Part shown: positions 41,859-51,727 of the stretch, in pieces | Layout: each line of letters opens with the position of its first letter | How positions within the stretch are numbered: the stretch's first letter is position 1 | Translations under genes and position numbers: made by a program | The notes under the pieces: model-generated | Database searches by the model: none | The model's input: only the letters and a program-made list of their open reading frames with translations | Told to the model about the DNA's origin: nothing | Source of the DNA: Agapetus fuscipes | Taxonomy: Eukaryota > Arthropoda > Insecta > Trichoptera > Glossosomatidae | DNA: 64,000 nt | Assembly (NCBI GenBank): GCA_951799405.1 | Contig: OX637356.1 | Location: 8,455,229-8,519,228, forward strand | Reading direction: 5' to 3'

Positions 41859-42109
41859 GCGAGGAAAAGTTTCCCCTGCTAATCCTCGCGAAGCCGGAAA
41901 AACTATTCTCTAAGTTGGCGGATCAAATTTCATACAGTGAAGCGAAAATTTACAATTTTGGACTTATGTATTTTTACTTCTTTTGTCCATGTGCATATTA
42001 TTACTTTATTAATAAAAATCAAGCTAGGAAAAATATTTTAAGACAAAAACAAAATATTAAAATCAGCGTTTAAAAACACGATAAACAAATCAACTTTATC
42101 TATTTAATC

Positions 42110-42198
42110 CATAATAATCTACGTAAGTTGCAAATATATATTGACATTTCACAGGCAGACGCGTTTATACATGCTACATGTGTACTTTTACAATGGAA
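42110..42198 (-). mobile_element. SINE-C 3' fragment
   Basis: AATCTACGTAAGTTGCAAAT, CACAGGCAGACGCGT and ACATGCTACATGTGTAC. Confidence 0.65.
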
Positions 42199-42344
42199 CA
42201 TGTTATTTATATATGTAATACTTACAAGAGTACCTATTTCTTTTTCTTTGCTTGGAGTCTCTGCTTGTATGGATGTTTTGACGTGAGTTTCCTATGTTGT
42301 TACATATTATTGATGTAGTTCTTGTTACACTTCTTGTTACATAT

Positions 42345-42725
42345 TGTTATGTATGTAAATAGTAGATATGTGTAGATAGATGTACATCGTAGGTAGCAAT
42401 AATTATTATAGGCTTAAGAAATCTAGAAATGAAATAATACTCTCGAAGCTGTCAGAGCGGTCGAGAGTGTTCTGGCAAATTGGTCCCTAGAGACTTATGT
42501 TTCTGTGGGTATATAAGGCGCAAATTTGGGTGCAGGTGAGTAGATAGATATTCGCCTTTGATTGAAGAACAAGTGTGAGGTGCTGAACTGTGAAATAAAT
42601 TTCAGTTGCTACAAGCGTTAAAAATAAATATAAATTGTCAAATAAATTAAATGTTAATAAAGATCCAAAAAGAAGACCAGTTTTTTTTTTAAATTTAAAG
42701 TCTATCCGAACCTAAAAACACAACA
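42345..42725 (+). mobile_element. Gypsy-type solo LTR with ATAT duplication
   Basis: A 381-bp unit from TGTTATGTATGTAAATAG to AAAAACACAACA, flanked by ATAT at 42341-42344 and 42726-42729. TATA box GGTATATAAGGC at about 42510. Same family as the minus-strand LTR at 22312-22710. Around it the phrase TTCTTGTTACATAT is repeated (42320-42345 and 42729-42790), a local simple repeat at the insertion site. Confidence 0.87.
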
Positions 42726-43029
42726 ATATTCTTGTTACATATTCTTATTTACATATTCTTGTTACATATTCTTTTTACATTTCTTGTTACACTCACTTAT
42801 AGGTACACCACTCCTCTAGTTGTTCGACTCGGAATAACAATTCTGATAAACAATATCAGCCCATATGTCATGATATGGGTCTGTGGTACTTGGAAAAAGT
42901 TAAAACTTATTCCGAACGCTACAAAGCTCTAGAGAGCGGAAATAAATTAAAGAAAAAGGTTTTGTTATTATTAAAATACCATACAAATTTAAAAAACCTG
43001 CAAGGCTTACTCATCCCTCTCAAGAAAAA

Positions 43030-43125
43030 AGAAACGTTAACTTCAAGTAAAGTGGTTGGCGTAAGGCCAGCTTCCTTACATGTTGAAAATAAATATTACT
43101 CACCACATGCGACCCTTCCGCGCGT
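43030..43125 (+). mobile_element. SINE-B 3' fragment
   Basis: CTTCAAGTAAAGTGGTTGGC, GTAAGGCCAGCTTCCTTAC and CTCACCACATGCGACCC. Confidence 0.7.
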
Positions 43126-43294
43126 TTTACGTGCATTGGATTTGCATTGAACACAGATTTGTTGTTTGCGTGCGCACACAATTTTTCAAAAGGAATAACA
43201 ACAGAAGGGCACAGACTCTCAACAGTGCGGGTCCAAAAATGTGAGTTTGTTTGAGTAAATCCTATACTGGTGCGCATTAAAACACACTCTAGGG

Positions 43295-43768
43295 CAGTGA
43301 TTCCCAAACTATGGTACGCGTACCACCAGTGGTACGCGACGCTTCTTAAGGTGGTACGCAAGCAGCCATGGACATAGGAAATACATAGTAAACAATTGGA
43401 TAAAACGTTTTTCAATTTCACGCTTAAAATTAATTACAACTGAGCCAAATATTTCCTTTCTTGTCTCGAACATGCAGCACCATTTTTCGCCCTAAATCCT
43501 ATCGGGGCTATTCTTAAACATTTTAGTCGCCATTAGTTTGTCAAAGCGTGGGCTCAACGGGCGACTAAAATGTCTAAGAATAGCCCCGTAAGAGTATTGT
43601 ATTTGTTTTCTGTAATTATTAAATAAACATAATGTTGTCATAAACAGTTGTTGCAATTTATATTACTTTACCATTATAAACGATTTTTTAACTGTTGCAC
43701 TTCAGTGGTACGCCACTGATTTATAATTTCGTGAGTGGTACGCGAAATTAAAAGTTTGGGAACCACTG
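43295..43768. mobile_element. hAT MITE, complete, 474 bp
   Basis: Ends CAGTGATTCCCAAACTATGG and, on the complement, CAGTGGTTCCCAAACTTTTA. Flanks are CTCTAGGG at 43287-43294 and 43769-43776, an exact 8-bp duplication as made by hAT transposases. Near the ends GTGGTACGCG and related phrases are repeated, probably subterminal binding sites. No transposase inside. Confidence 0.93.
43504..43588. repeat. hairpin inside the hAT MITE
   Basis: Arms GGGGCTATTCTTAAACATTT and its near-complement (43561-43588) around 30 bases. It may be a nested foldback element. Confidence 0.85.
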
Positions 43769-44039
43769 CTCTAGGGGTGTTTTTGAAATGGCATCACTGA
43801 TCACCATCTTTTCGTGAAGTTTTGTACGTACCAGGAGACAACTATGAGCCTTTTCAAATCCTGGAAGTATTCAGTTTTTGGTGGACTATTAGTATAAATT
43901 TTATATTTTTTAATATTTTGAGGCTTTCCGGAAGTACATACAGATGGTTAAAAATAGTTTTTTCGAGTCCTGACCATGGTTCATTATTTTCTTCTTTTTT
44001 TTCCTCTTGTTCCTTTTCATTCTTTTCCTGAGAGTAATT

Positions 44040-44235
44040 TCTTCAGAACACTTTGGACCGTACATGGAAGGTTTTGGTTCGAATCCCGGCGGAGTACAAA
44101 AAATATACCATTTACATTTTCAAATTTTCTCTTTGCTGGGTCGGAACATTCATAAACCTTTACCAAAGAACAGTCATCAAAAGGTCCATCCAGCCTTACA
44201 GCAACTGGGTTTTTCTTGAGTATTGGTGCACTACA
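44040..44235 (+). mobile_element. SINE-A copy
   Basis: Head remnant GGAAGGTTTTGGTTCGAATC then CCGGCGGAGTACAAAAAA, CTTTGCTGGGTCGGAACATT and CAGCAACTGGGTTTTTCTTG. The B box is intact; the A-box side is lost. Confidence 0.82.
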
Positions 44236-44239
44236 ACAA

Positions 44240-44310
44240 GTGTCATATATCCCTAAAGTCTCTGAAATCTAGGGAGTCTCCCGCACAGGATATCTTTAAA
44301 ACAAAAAAGG
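44240..44310 (+). mobile_element. LINE-J 3' end fragment
   Basis: ACAAGTGTCATATATCCC and TCTAGGGAGTCTCCCGCACA match the last 70 bp of LINE-J (17660-17720). Confidence 0.7.
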
Positions 44311-44757
44311 AGTCGTTTAAACACTTGGTGTAAAAATACTCTGTGTCATAGCTACCTTTTATCGACGACAACCACATTATTATTACATTCAGTTTTAAAT
44401 CCCCTTTTTTTTTTTTTTTTAATTCTTAAGTAATATTTCCTTAGTTCAGACTAAGCACTTTGGGTCATAATTCTTGATTAGTCCTGCGGCGAGCAGTTAC
44501 ACTAGGCGAGCTGTGTCGTCAGTACAAGAGCGCCCCCCCTCAGCTCTAATTTAATTATCCTCTCTGCGTGATACTTTCTCACTTTCTCATCTGCTGTAGC
44601 GCCTAATGCTAATAGCCAGCCACTGAAATATTCTACGTAACTATGTATGTGGTAAAAGAGTACTAAAGTGAGTATAATACTAACTGAAGAAGTTCTGTAT
44701 GCAATTCAAACAAAACTAAGCTAATTCTTCAATTGTAAAAATGTAATTTATTGCATT

Positions 44758-44875
44758 TTTCCTTAACTTATAGGTTGGCATGCGGCTGACCATCCATGCT
44801 GTAGAAAATTGTTCTTAAAAATATGAATCTTAAATGTGTATTCATCTTTTCTACTTAGATTACAGATTAGGGTTC
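44758..44875 (+). mobile_element. SINE-C copy with large internal deletion
   Basis: ACTTATAGGTTGGCATGCGG and CCATCCATGCTGTAGAAAA jump directly to AATATGAATCTTAAATGTG and TTAGATTACAGATTAGG. Confidence 0.78.
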
Positions 44876-44894
44876 ATGTTTTTTTTTACAAGAT

Positions 44895-44980
44895 ATGAAA
44901 GTTTACTCAATAAAATCATTCATGTGATGTATCATGAATGACATAAATCATATGAATGATTTTATTTGAGTACACTTTCC
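44895..44980. repeat. 80-bp foldback
   Basis: TACTCAATAAAATCATTCAT pairs with ATGAATGATTTTATTTGAGTA; the centre reads GTATCATGAATGACAT. Confidence 0.8.
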
Positions 44981-45187
44981 AAAAGGAAAAACATTATTTC
45001 CCGTCCTGGTTATGTCATTCACTAAATATAAAATATATATATAAATAAACATATCAACACCTTAAAGGTAAAAAATAACAAGTTACATATTAAGCTGACA
45101 TAAGGTTTTCAGAGTCCTCAAAATAATGCGCACTACAAAAGAGCTCCTGCCAACCATTAAGCAGAAAAAACTGAAGTACCTACTTCG

Positions 45188-45447
45188 GTCTATAATCTAT
45201 AATCTATAATCTAAGTTGCAAGGATATATTCATTTAAAGCTCTCAGATGTAAGCCCACAAACCAACAAGTGTAGTTCGCGCTTACAAATGCTGAATGTGT
45301 ACTTACAAATAAAATCCAAACCTCAAATGAACATAAGCCCCACAACTTTTGCCGACCTTCCCTGAAACAAGGGTAACATTGGCAAAGTGAACCATTTTTT
45401 ACAGTATGGGTGGTCAGCCTCATACCAACCTATAAGTCAAGGAATGT
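45188..45447 (-). mobile_element. SINE-C full copy
   Basis: Tail TATAATCTATAATCTATAAT, 5' end ACCAACCTATAAGTCAAGGA. Confidence 0.9.
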
Positions 45448-45631
45448 CTCATTTTGAGAAATGGCAAATACCGTCTCCTTCATCTTATCCTACAGGGTAA
45501 GATCTCAGGGACGCCGAAAGACATCATGGCTAAAAAACCTGCGATAGTGGTTTGGCAGAAACACCAAGTCCCTGTTTCGAGCCGCAGCATCTAAAGCCAA
45601 AATAACTATGATGATGAAAAAGAAGAAGAAG

Positions 45632-45850
45632 AGAGTTTTAGGATTACACGGCCGGCTGATGATGCTGGAGAGATTGTTTCCGGGATCTGTTGCCGTGGTG
45701 TCACAGTTGCACCAAGATCATCTTCATCATATCACTTATACGCTGAAGAAAACCATCGTAGACATGGGCGAAACGTCCGGAAGCTCCAGCTCCCATAAAC
45801 CACGGCAACAGATCCTGGAAAACATCTCTTCAGCATGGGTTTCTCGGATA
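45632..45850. mobile_element. foldback element with hammerhead-like core (copy 1)
   Basis: The left end GCTGGAGAGATTGTTTCCGG pairs with the right end (complement of AACATCTCTTCAGC), and ATCTGTTGCCGTGGT pairs with ACCACGGCAACAGAT. Between them is CTGAAGA, CCAT-loop-ATGGGC, GAAACGTCC (45754-45783). A 97-codon frame overlaps but is broken by structure and not conserved in copy 2. Confidence 0.7.
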
Positions 45851-46249
45851 AATGCACCATTTTTCCCATTTTCTACGAGAGAAGACACTACTTTAATGTG
45901 AATATCCTGTTAGTCTGTCTCGAGTATTCCTTATTATTAGCTCACTTACTAACGAGAGATTCCACCTAATAAAATGCTCTGTCCATGAGTGGCGTAGGCT
46001 TCCCTTTTAAAATGATGTAACAGAGTAGTGAAAAAATATAGGCACAAAATAAAAAAAATAGATTTAAAACCAAAGAAACAATACGTATTTTTCCCCCATT
46101 GAAACCACGCAGTCCACTTTATTATCATTTCTGCCTCATTTTAAACGGGAAACCGATGGAAACCGACTTGTATGGCACCCTTCGCCACTGCTGTCCATAA
46201 TTTCTCAAATCAGTGAATCAGCAGCAATCAGGGCTTATGTTCATTTGAC

Positions 46250-46492
46250 TTATAGGTTGGTATGAGGCTGACCACCCATTCTGTAAAAAATGGTTCACTT
46301 TGCCAATGTCACCCCTGTTTCAGGGAATGTCGGCAAAAGTTGTGGGGCTTATGTTCATTTGAGGTTTGGATTTTATTTGTAAGTACACATTCAGCATTTG
46401 TAAGCGCGAACTACACTTGTTGGTTTGTGGGCATACATCTGAGAGCTTTAAATGAATATATCCTTGCAACTTAGATTATAGATTATAGACAC
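46250..46492 (+). mobile_element. SINE-C full copy
   Basis: ACTTATAGGTTGGTATGAGG to AACTTAGATTATAGATTATA. Near-consensus. Confidence 0.9.
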
Positions 46493-46596
46493 AATCAGCA
46501 TTTGTAAGCGCGAACTACACGTGTTTGTTTGTGGGTATACATCTGAGAGCTTTGAATGAATATATCCTTGCAACTTAGATTATAGATAATAGATTT
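46493..46596 (+). repeat. tandem duplicate of the SINE-C 3' half
   Basis: CAATCAGCATTTGTAAGCGC, GTTTGTGGGTATACATCTGA and the GATTATAGATAATAG tail repeat the last 105 bp of the copy at 46250, head to tail. Confidence 0.87.
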
Positions 46597-46837
46597 ATAG
46601 CACTTATTCAGTTCTACCTTTGAGGTGGCGATATTATCCTTACCTTAGTTTACGTGGATATTATTTATTGATTTCCTTATCTTATTTAATGTTATGTAAT
46701 TTAAAGTAGACATTGATAACGCTGCAAGGTCAATATTTACACACAAAATGCATTTATAAACATTTCGAAATATTGTAACAACACATTAATCGTACAGAAT
46801 CAAAGCCAGCAATCTAGGAATTTTTAGAAATAAGATT

Positions 46838-47102
46838 TCCTTGACTTATAGGTTGGTATGAAGCTGACCACCCATACTGTAAAAAAATGTTCACTTCGCC
46901 AGTGTCACCCCTGTTTCAGAGAAGGTCGGCAAAAGTTGCAGGGTTTATGTTCATTTGAAGCTGGGTTTTAATTTGTAAGTAGGTACACATTCAGCATTTG
47001 TAAGCGCGAACTCACACGTGTTTGTTTGTGGGCATGCATTTGATATGATCCTTAAATGTTAATACCTATATCTTTGCTACTTGGATTATAGATTATAGAT
47101 AG
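46838..47102 (+). mobile_element. SINE-C full copy
   Basis: TTCCTTGACTTATAGGTTGG to TTGGATTATAGATTATAGAT. Confidence 0.9.
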
Positions 47103-47232
47103 GTGGCCATCAACTGACTAAAAAAATATTATCAGTTACATAAGGTAAAAGCTATCATCGTTATCATTCATAACACGTGTAGAAAAATATTATAAAAAAC
47201 CGGAAGAAATGTGTGTTTCTTATTGTATGAAA

Positions 47233-47760
47233 AATATGTGTGTAAACGTGTCCATTTTATGGGTGTTTGGCTATCAAGTTACCTCAAGTATAACAAATTA
47301 TGAAGAAAATGTAAAGAAACTAAAATAGCATTACCTGTGAGCGTAAAAGTTTTCAAACATCTTTTTTTAAATCCCCTGTTTAAAAGTATAGTTAAATACT
47401 AGTAATGCTGTGCATTTTATGGGTATTTGGATATCAACATCATACCTTAAGTATACAAAAATACGTTTACAAAAAATGTATTGAAACGAAAGCAGCATTG
47501 GTAGTGAGCTTCATAGTTTTAATATATTTATGGAAAACGCTGCGTTTGCGTTTAAAACGTAGGTACAGTTTTATACTTGGAATATTGTACATTTTATGGG
47601 TGTATGTTTTGTTATCAACAGTAGCCCAAATAAAAATCTTAAGTTAACAAAAAATATATAAAAACTGAAATAGCGTTGGTTGCGAGAGTTAAAGTTTTAA
47701 TGTATTTTTGGTTAACGCTCTGGTTGAGTTTAATGAAATACAGATTTACAAACTGGACGG
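47233..47760. repeat. three tandem units of about 175 bp containing MITE-H
   Basis: ATTTTATGGGTGTTTGG-like phrases at about 47245, 47414 and 47592 each precede a MITE-H-like foldback (CAAGTATAAC..., TTAAGTATACAAAA..., AATCTTAAGTTAAC...). The units are clearly diverged from one another. Confidence 0.75.
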
Positions 47761-47967
47761 TATGTTTACTCAATAAATGCAGCTGTTCGGCAGTTAGTGG
47801 AATATAAAAACAAAATAAACATTGGAAAATAGTCTGCATTCCACATACTTAGACATTTTCAGTTTTAATAAACATAAATGCATGCGTTTGTTAGAAAACA
47901 GATGTTTGACGGGCTGAATTTCATTTCACGGAATGGAGAATAAAACGTTTTTTTATCATGACTATTC

Positions 47968-48435
47968 CTGGACTTATAGGTTGGTATGAGGCTGACCAGC
48001 CATACTGTAAAAAAATGGTTCACTTTGCACATACATATCATCCCTGTTCTTTTTTTTAGATTTGTAAAGAGGTATGCAATTCACCAACCTATTCCGCCTG
48101 GCCAGAAACAGGTATAAATATCATCAATTAATAATTTATTATTGTTTATTTTAACGTATTATTAATTAATAATTACCCAATAACATCTGCTGAACCAGGG
48201 TCAAAGTTATGGTCAAATGACCTAGGCGGGGATCGAACCAACGTTGTTCTATTCCAAGCACGCTAGAAAGATCAGCCCATTTGGCCCCCTCAGCCATTAC
48301 ACCGACACTGTTTCAGGGAAGGTCGGTAAAAGTTGCAGGGTTAATTAGTAAGTAGGTACACATTCAGCATTTGTAAGTGCGAATTTACACGTGTCTCTTT
48401 ATGGGCAAGCATTTCGAATGCAACTTTATAGATTA
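47968..48435 (+). mobile_element. SINE-C copy split by SINE-D
   Basis: Left piece 47968-48048 (ACTTATAGGTTGGTATGAGG to ATCATCCCTGTTC); right piece 48308-48435 (TGTTTCAGGGAAGGTCGG to TTATAGATTATGG). Confidence 0.85.
48049..48307 (-). mobile_element. SINE-D full copy inserted in SINE-C
   Basis: On the minus strand a tRNA-like head (48225-48305) with TAATGGCTGAGGGGGCC and B box GTTGGTTCGATCCCC, then TGACCATAACTTTGACC, and a 3' end GGTGAATTGCATACC with an A-run (T-run at 48050-48057). CTGTT is present at both junctions. Confidence 0.83.
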
Positions 48436-48436
48436 T

Positions 48437-48600
48437 GGACATGGTTATATGTCAACCCGGGTTGGCCTCCTTGATAAACCACAGCCACCACTGCCTTCCT
48501 CATCCAGTTCCATACTCCTACCGCACGGCAGTCTGCCACCACTCCGTGTCCAGCCACCTTAATCTTGGTCTTCCCACTGTCATGCGCCCCTTTGGAGCAG
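48437..48600. repeat. possible LINE fragment
   Basis: GTCAACCCGGGTTGGCCTCC, CTTCCTCATCCAGTTCCATA and CCGCACGGCAGTCTGCCACC; a decayed relative is at 60825-60915 (TCATGGCCTCTTAGATCAAC, CCGCACAAGAGTCTGTCAC). No clear protein. Confidence 0.4.
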
Positions 48601-49095
48601 TTCCTAGAAATGTTTTGCAAAAGTGGCATTTTCTTTTAAATGTTGTAAGGAAAAGAATTGATTCTGAAAAATATATTCCACACGAAGGCAAGGCTCGATT
48701 TCAGAGAAACAAGAAACAAAGTAAATGAGGATTAAATTCTGTTTTGTATCGTATTATTAACTTGTATATACTTTTCTATATGTCTCTAACCATATTTCCT
48801 CTGTTTTTCCCTTGTTACTCTTCTCATTGCATGAAAGCTTTTTCATTTGACGCAAAATTTCATTTTATTTTTCTGTTGTAGAATTTAATTTGTTTGCAGC
48901 ATTTCATTTCCATGTAAGACGAAAGGTACTGTTGAAAAAAATACAGGATTACAATTTTATACAATTCTTGAATTACGACAGATGTAAGCATTCCAGGTTT
49001 AATACTGGTAAAGTCTAAAAGCTTCGTAGTTAAGTATTTAGATGTGGTAATTTTGTATGTTGGTCTTTGAAGAATGGTGGGACGATTATTGTTTG
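48601..49095. other. no gene seen
   Basis: AT-rich, T-rich tracts; nothing recognised. Confidence 0.4.
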
Positions 49096-49375
49096 AATTG
49101 ATGCTGGAGTGAAGTTTTCCGGGATCTGTTGCCGTGGTCTGTGGGAGCTGGAGCTTCCGGACGTTTCGCCCATTTCTACGATGGGCTTCTTCAGCGTGAA
49201 GTATGATGATGATGAAGATCTTGATGAGAACTGTGATGTCAGTGTGTATGCAATGAAGGCTTATATGTCTACCATCTTGCTTCTACAGTGTGTGTTTGTT
49301 GTACACACCCGGAACAGATCCCGGAAAACTTCACTCCAGCATCATCAGCCGGCCGTGTAAGCCTAAAACTCTTAT
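49096..49375. mobile_element. foldback element with hammerhead-like core (copy 2)
   Basis: GCTGGAGTGAAGTTTTCCGG pairs with its complement ending at about 49345, and GGGATCTGTT with AACAGATCCC. The minus strand carries CTGAAGA, GCCCAT/ATGGGC stem, GAAACGTCC (49155-49195). The right flank (CATCATCAGCCGGCCGTGTA) is the reverse complement of the left flank of copy 1. Confidence 0.75.
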
Positions 49376-49465
49376 TGTTTGAATTATTTCACGAATTTAA
49401 GGCCAGAAATTTGAAAGCTCTTGAATAAATGACTTGAACTAAATAAATGACATATGAAGCTAATA

Positions 49466-49660
49466 TGGGTTTCTCAAATAAATACACCCTTTTCCTTATT
49501 TTCTACGAGAGAAAACACTATTGAAGTGTGAAAATCCTGTAGTTTAGAAGTTTTTCATGAGCACTGCCTTATAATTAGTTCACTTAGTATGAGGAGTTAC
49601 ACTCAATAAAATGTTTTATCCACGATTCCTCAAATCAGTGAATCAGCACATATTCAGTGC
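49466..49660 (+). repeat. direct repeat of 45835-46015
   Basis: ATGGGTTTCTCAAATAAATAC, TTTTCTACGAGAGAAAACAC and GTGAAAATCCTGTAG match the sequence after foldback copy 1 in the same orientation. Both foldbacks are therefore parts of one larger repeat. Confidence 0.7.
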
Positions 49661-50597
49661 TATTTTAAAAGTGGCGATATGTAGGTTTCACAAATTCAAT
49701 AGATAAATTACGATTTCAATCTTCATAAATATAACAGCCTCAAAATCAAGCAATTGAGGCTGTAAGTAAACAATATAAAAACTTGTGTAAGTATAAAGTA
49801 ATGTGTCAAGGTATATTTTTTACAACCCAAACACATAAAAAAATTAGTACCTTCTCTAGATAAAATTCCTAAAAAAATTGTGATTGACGTATTGATATTT
49901 ATGCTCGAAAAAGTTTACAATATTAATTACAAAAGAACAAGAGCGATAAAAACAACTGAGACTTTTCGGGCGGGCGGGCGACTAATTAAAAATTAGTTTC
50001 AAGTTAATTAAAAAAAAAGATTAACTCGTCCCACGTGCGAGTGAGACGGGGTACAACGTACGCAGTCTATTATAGAACAAAGTGATACTTTACTTGTATG
50101 GTGACGTGCGTATAATGCTAAGAATGTGTATCGCCGAATCCCGTGATAACCGACAATACTTAGGATTTACTTGGCTGAGGGCGCTTCTTGAATGAATACA
50201 AGATATATTCCTGTGGAGGCTCAGAGAGAGCAGACAAAGCGTTGGGGGATTTGAAAAGATAGGTTTTTGGTATTGTCTTTTCTTAGAAAAGAAGTGAATG
50301 AATGTTGTTCGAAATACAGAAGATTGATAAAGTTTCTGATTTAATCAACTTTGAGGGGATTTCAGCAATTTATTAACATTAAAATGGTGCTGAGAATATT
50401 TTTACAAAATAGTAGAGCGATACTAGAGAGGGTAATAAAATAGAATAGATAAACATTCTAGATTCCAGAAGATTTGATAGGCTCATATGGTTCTAATTTC
50501 TATGTGAGACACAACTTCAAAAATTTTCCGAGTGTGAGGAGTAATAAGAAACATAAAAGCTGCACTAATATATAATTTTTGAAGTCATAATACTTAT
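49661..50597. other. no gene seen
   Basis: AT-rich. GGGCGGGCGGGCG at about 49969-49981 is a short G-rich run. Nothing else recognised. Confidence 0.4.
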
Positions 50598-50700
50598 TTA
50601 TTTATCTCGCAACTAAACTACACATAAAGTGTACCTTCTTGCCGTAAGTAAAGGGGCCGCCTTATGCCAACAACTTCAGAAAAAGTGTAGTACGGTAAAT
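50598..50700 (-). mobile_element. SINE-B 3' fragment
   Basis: CTCGCAACTAAACTACACAT, TACCTTCTTGCCGTAAGTAA and CCGCCTTATGCCAACAACTT. Confidence 0.72.
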
Positions 50701-51154
50701 ATACGTCAAAGAAAAATATTGTCGAGAATGGATTTTGTTTTTTGTGAAAAATGCACACAGCTTTCTTGAACACTTACATGCTTACGTTGGCATTGCTCAG
50801 CAGTATTTGTGCATACGGGTCTAAGTCTGTTTGCTTGGATAGAGGTCTAGATACCCACCCATGTGTAATATGGGATATTATGAGTGAGCCATCTCAGAGT
50901 ATACGTCGTTTATCATTGTGATAGCTAGAACAAACAAGGCACGTGCATGGCCCACCGGCATATTTACTTTAGCATATACATTTTATAAGGCAACGCATGC
51001 CTTGTCATTTCTAGGCAAGTCAGGCCTTAGCTCGTATCATATTCAATTTATAAAGGAATTTATTTTAATAGACATTCTAAAGCTTGTCTGGACTAGTCTG
51101 CCCTTAAATTTTATATTATTAAAATATTTAACTTTTCCTAAAAAATTTTTTTTT

Positions 51155-51230
51155 TTTTTTAATCGTAAAGAGAAATACAATTCACCAGGTATAAACATCA
51201 TTAATTAATAATAATTCATGATTTTTATTT
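51155..51230 (-). mobile_element. SINE-D 3' end fragment
   Basis: T-run, AATCGTAAAGAGAAATACAA and TTCACCAGGTATAAACATCA match the 3' end of the SINE-D at 48049. Confidence 0.6.
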
Positions 51231-51727
51231 GTACAAAGAACTATAAAAAAAGACAAATTTTCTCTACATGTAACAAGCCCTTTTATAATTTTTAACGGGT
51301 TGAAATTATAATCCAAGACAATTGAAAACACTCAAAATCCAATGACAGTTGACTAGCTCATAAAACCTTTAAAATCCAACAGGGTGGAACTGTCTATGAC
51401 TTGTGTTTATCACATGTGAGAGAGCGCGTATGATGAGCAACTGATTCACGAGAATAAAACGAAGATTTTTTTGCATGTCCTGGTGCAGGACAACTCCTTT
51501 CCGTTGAAACCCCCAAATATTTTTTTCGGACGAATACAATACTTTATAGTTCCTTCGGACGGCTATAAAGTAAAAATGCATCCTTGTACGTAATTCGGAT
51601 ACGGTTTATGCACGCTTACGCAACCAGAAAATATGAAAGCCTGCATAAAATATTCATAAGCGAGTCTTACGATACGATCAAAATAACATTACCTGTCCTT
51701 TAAATGGACATTGTATACCAATAAATA

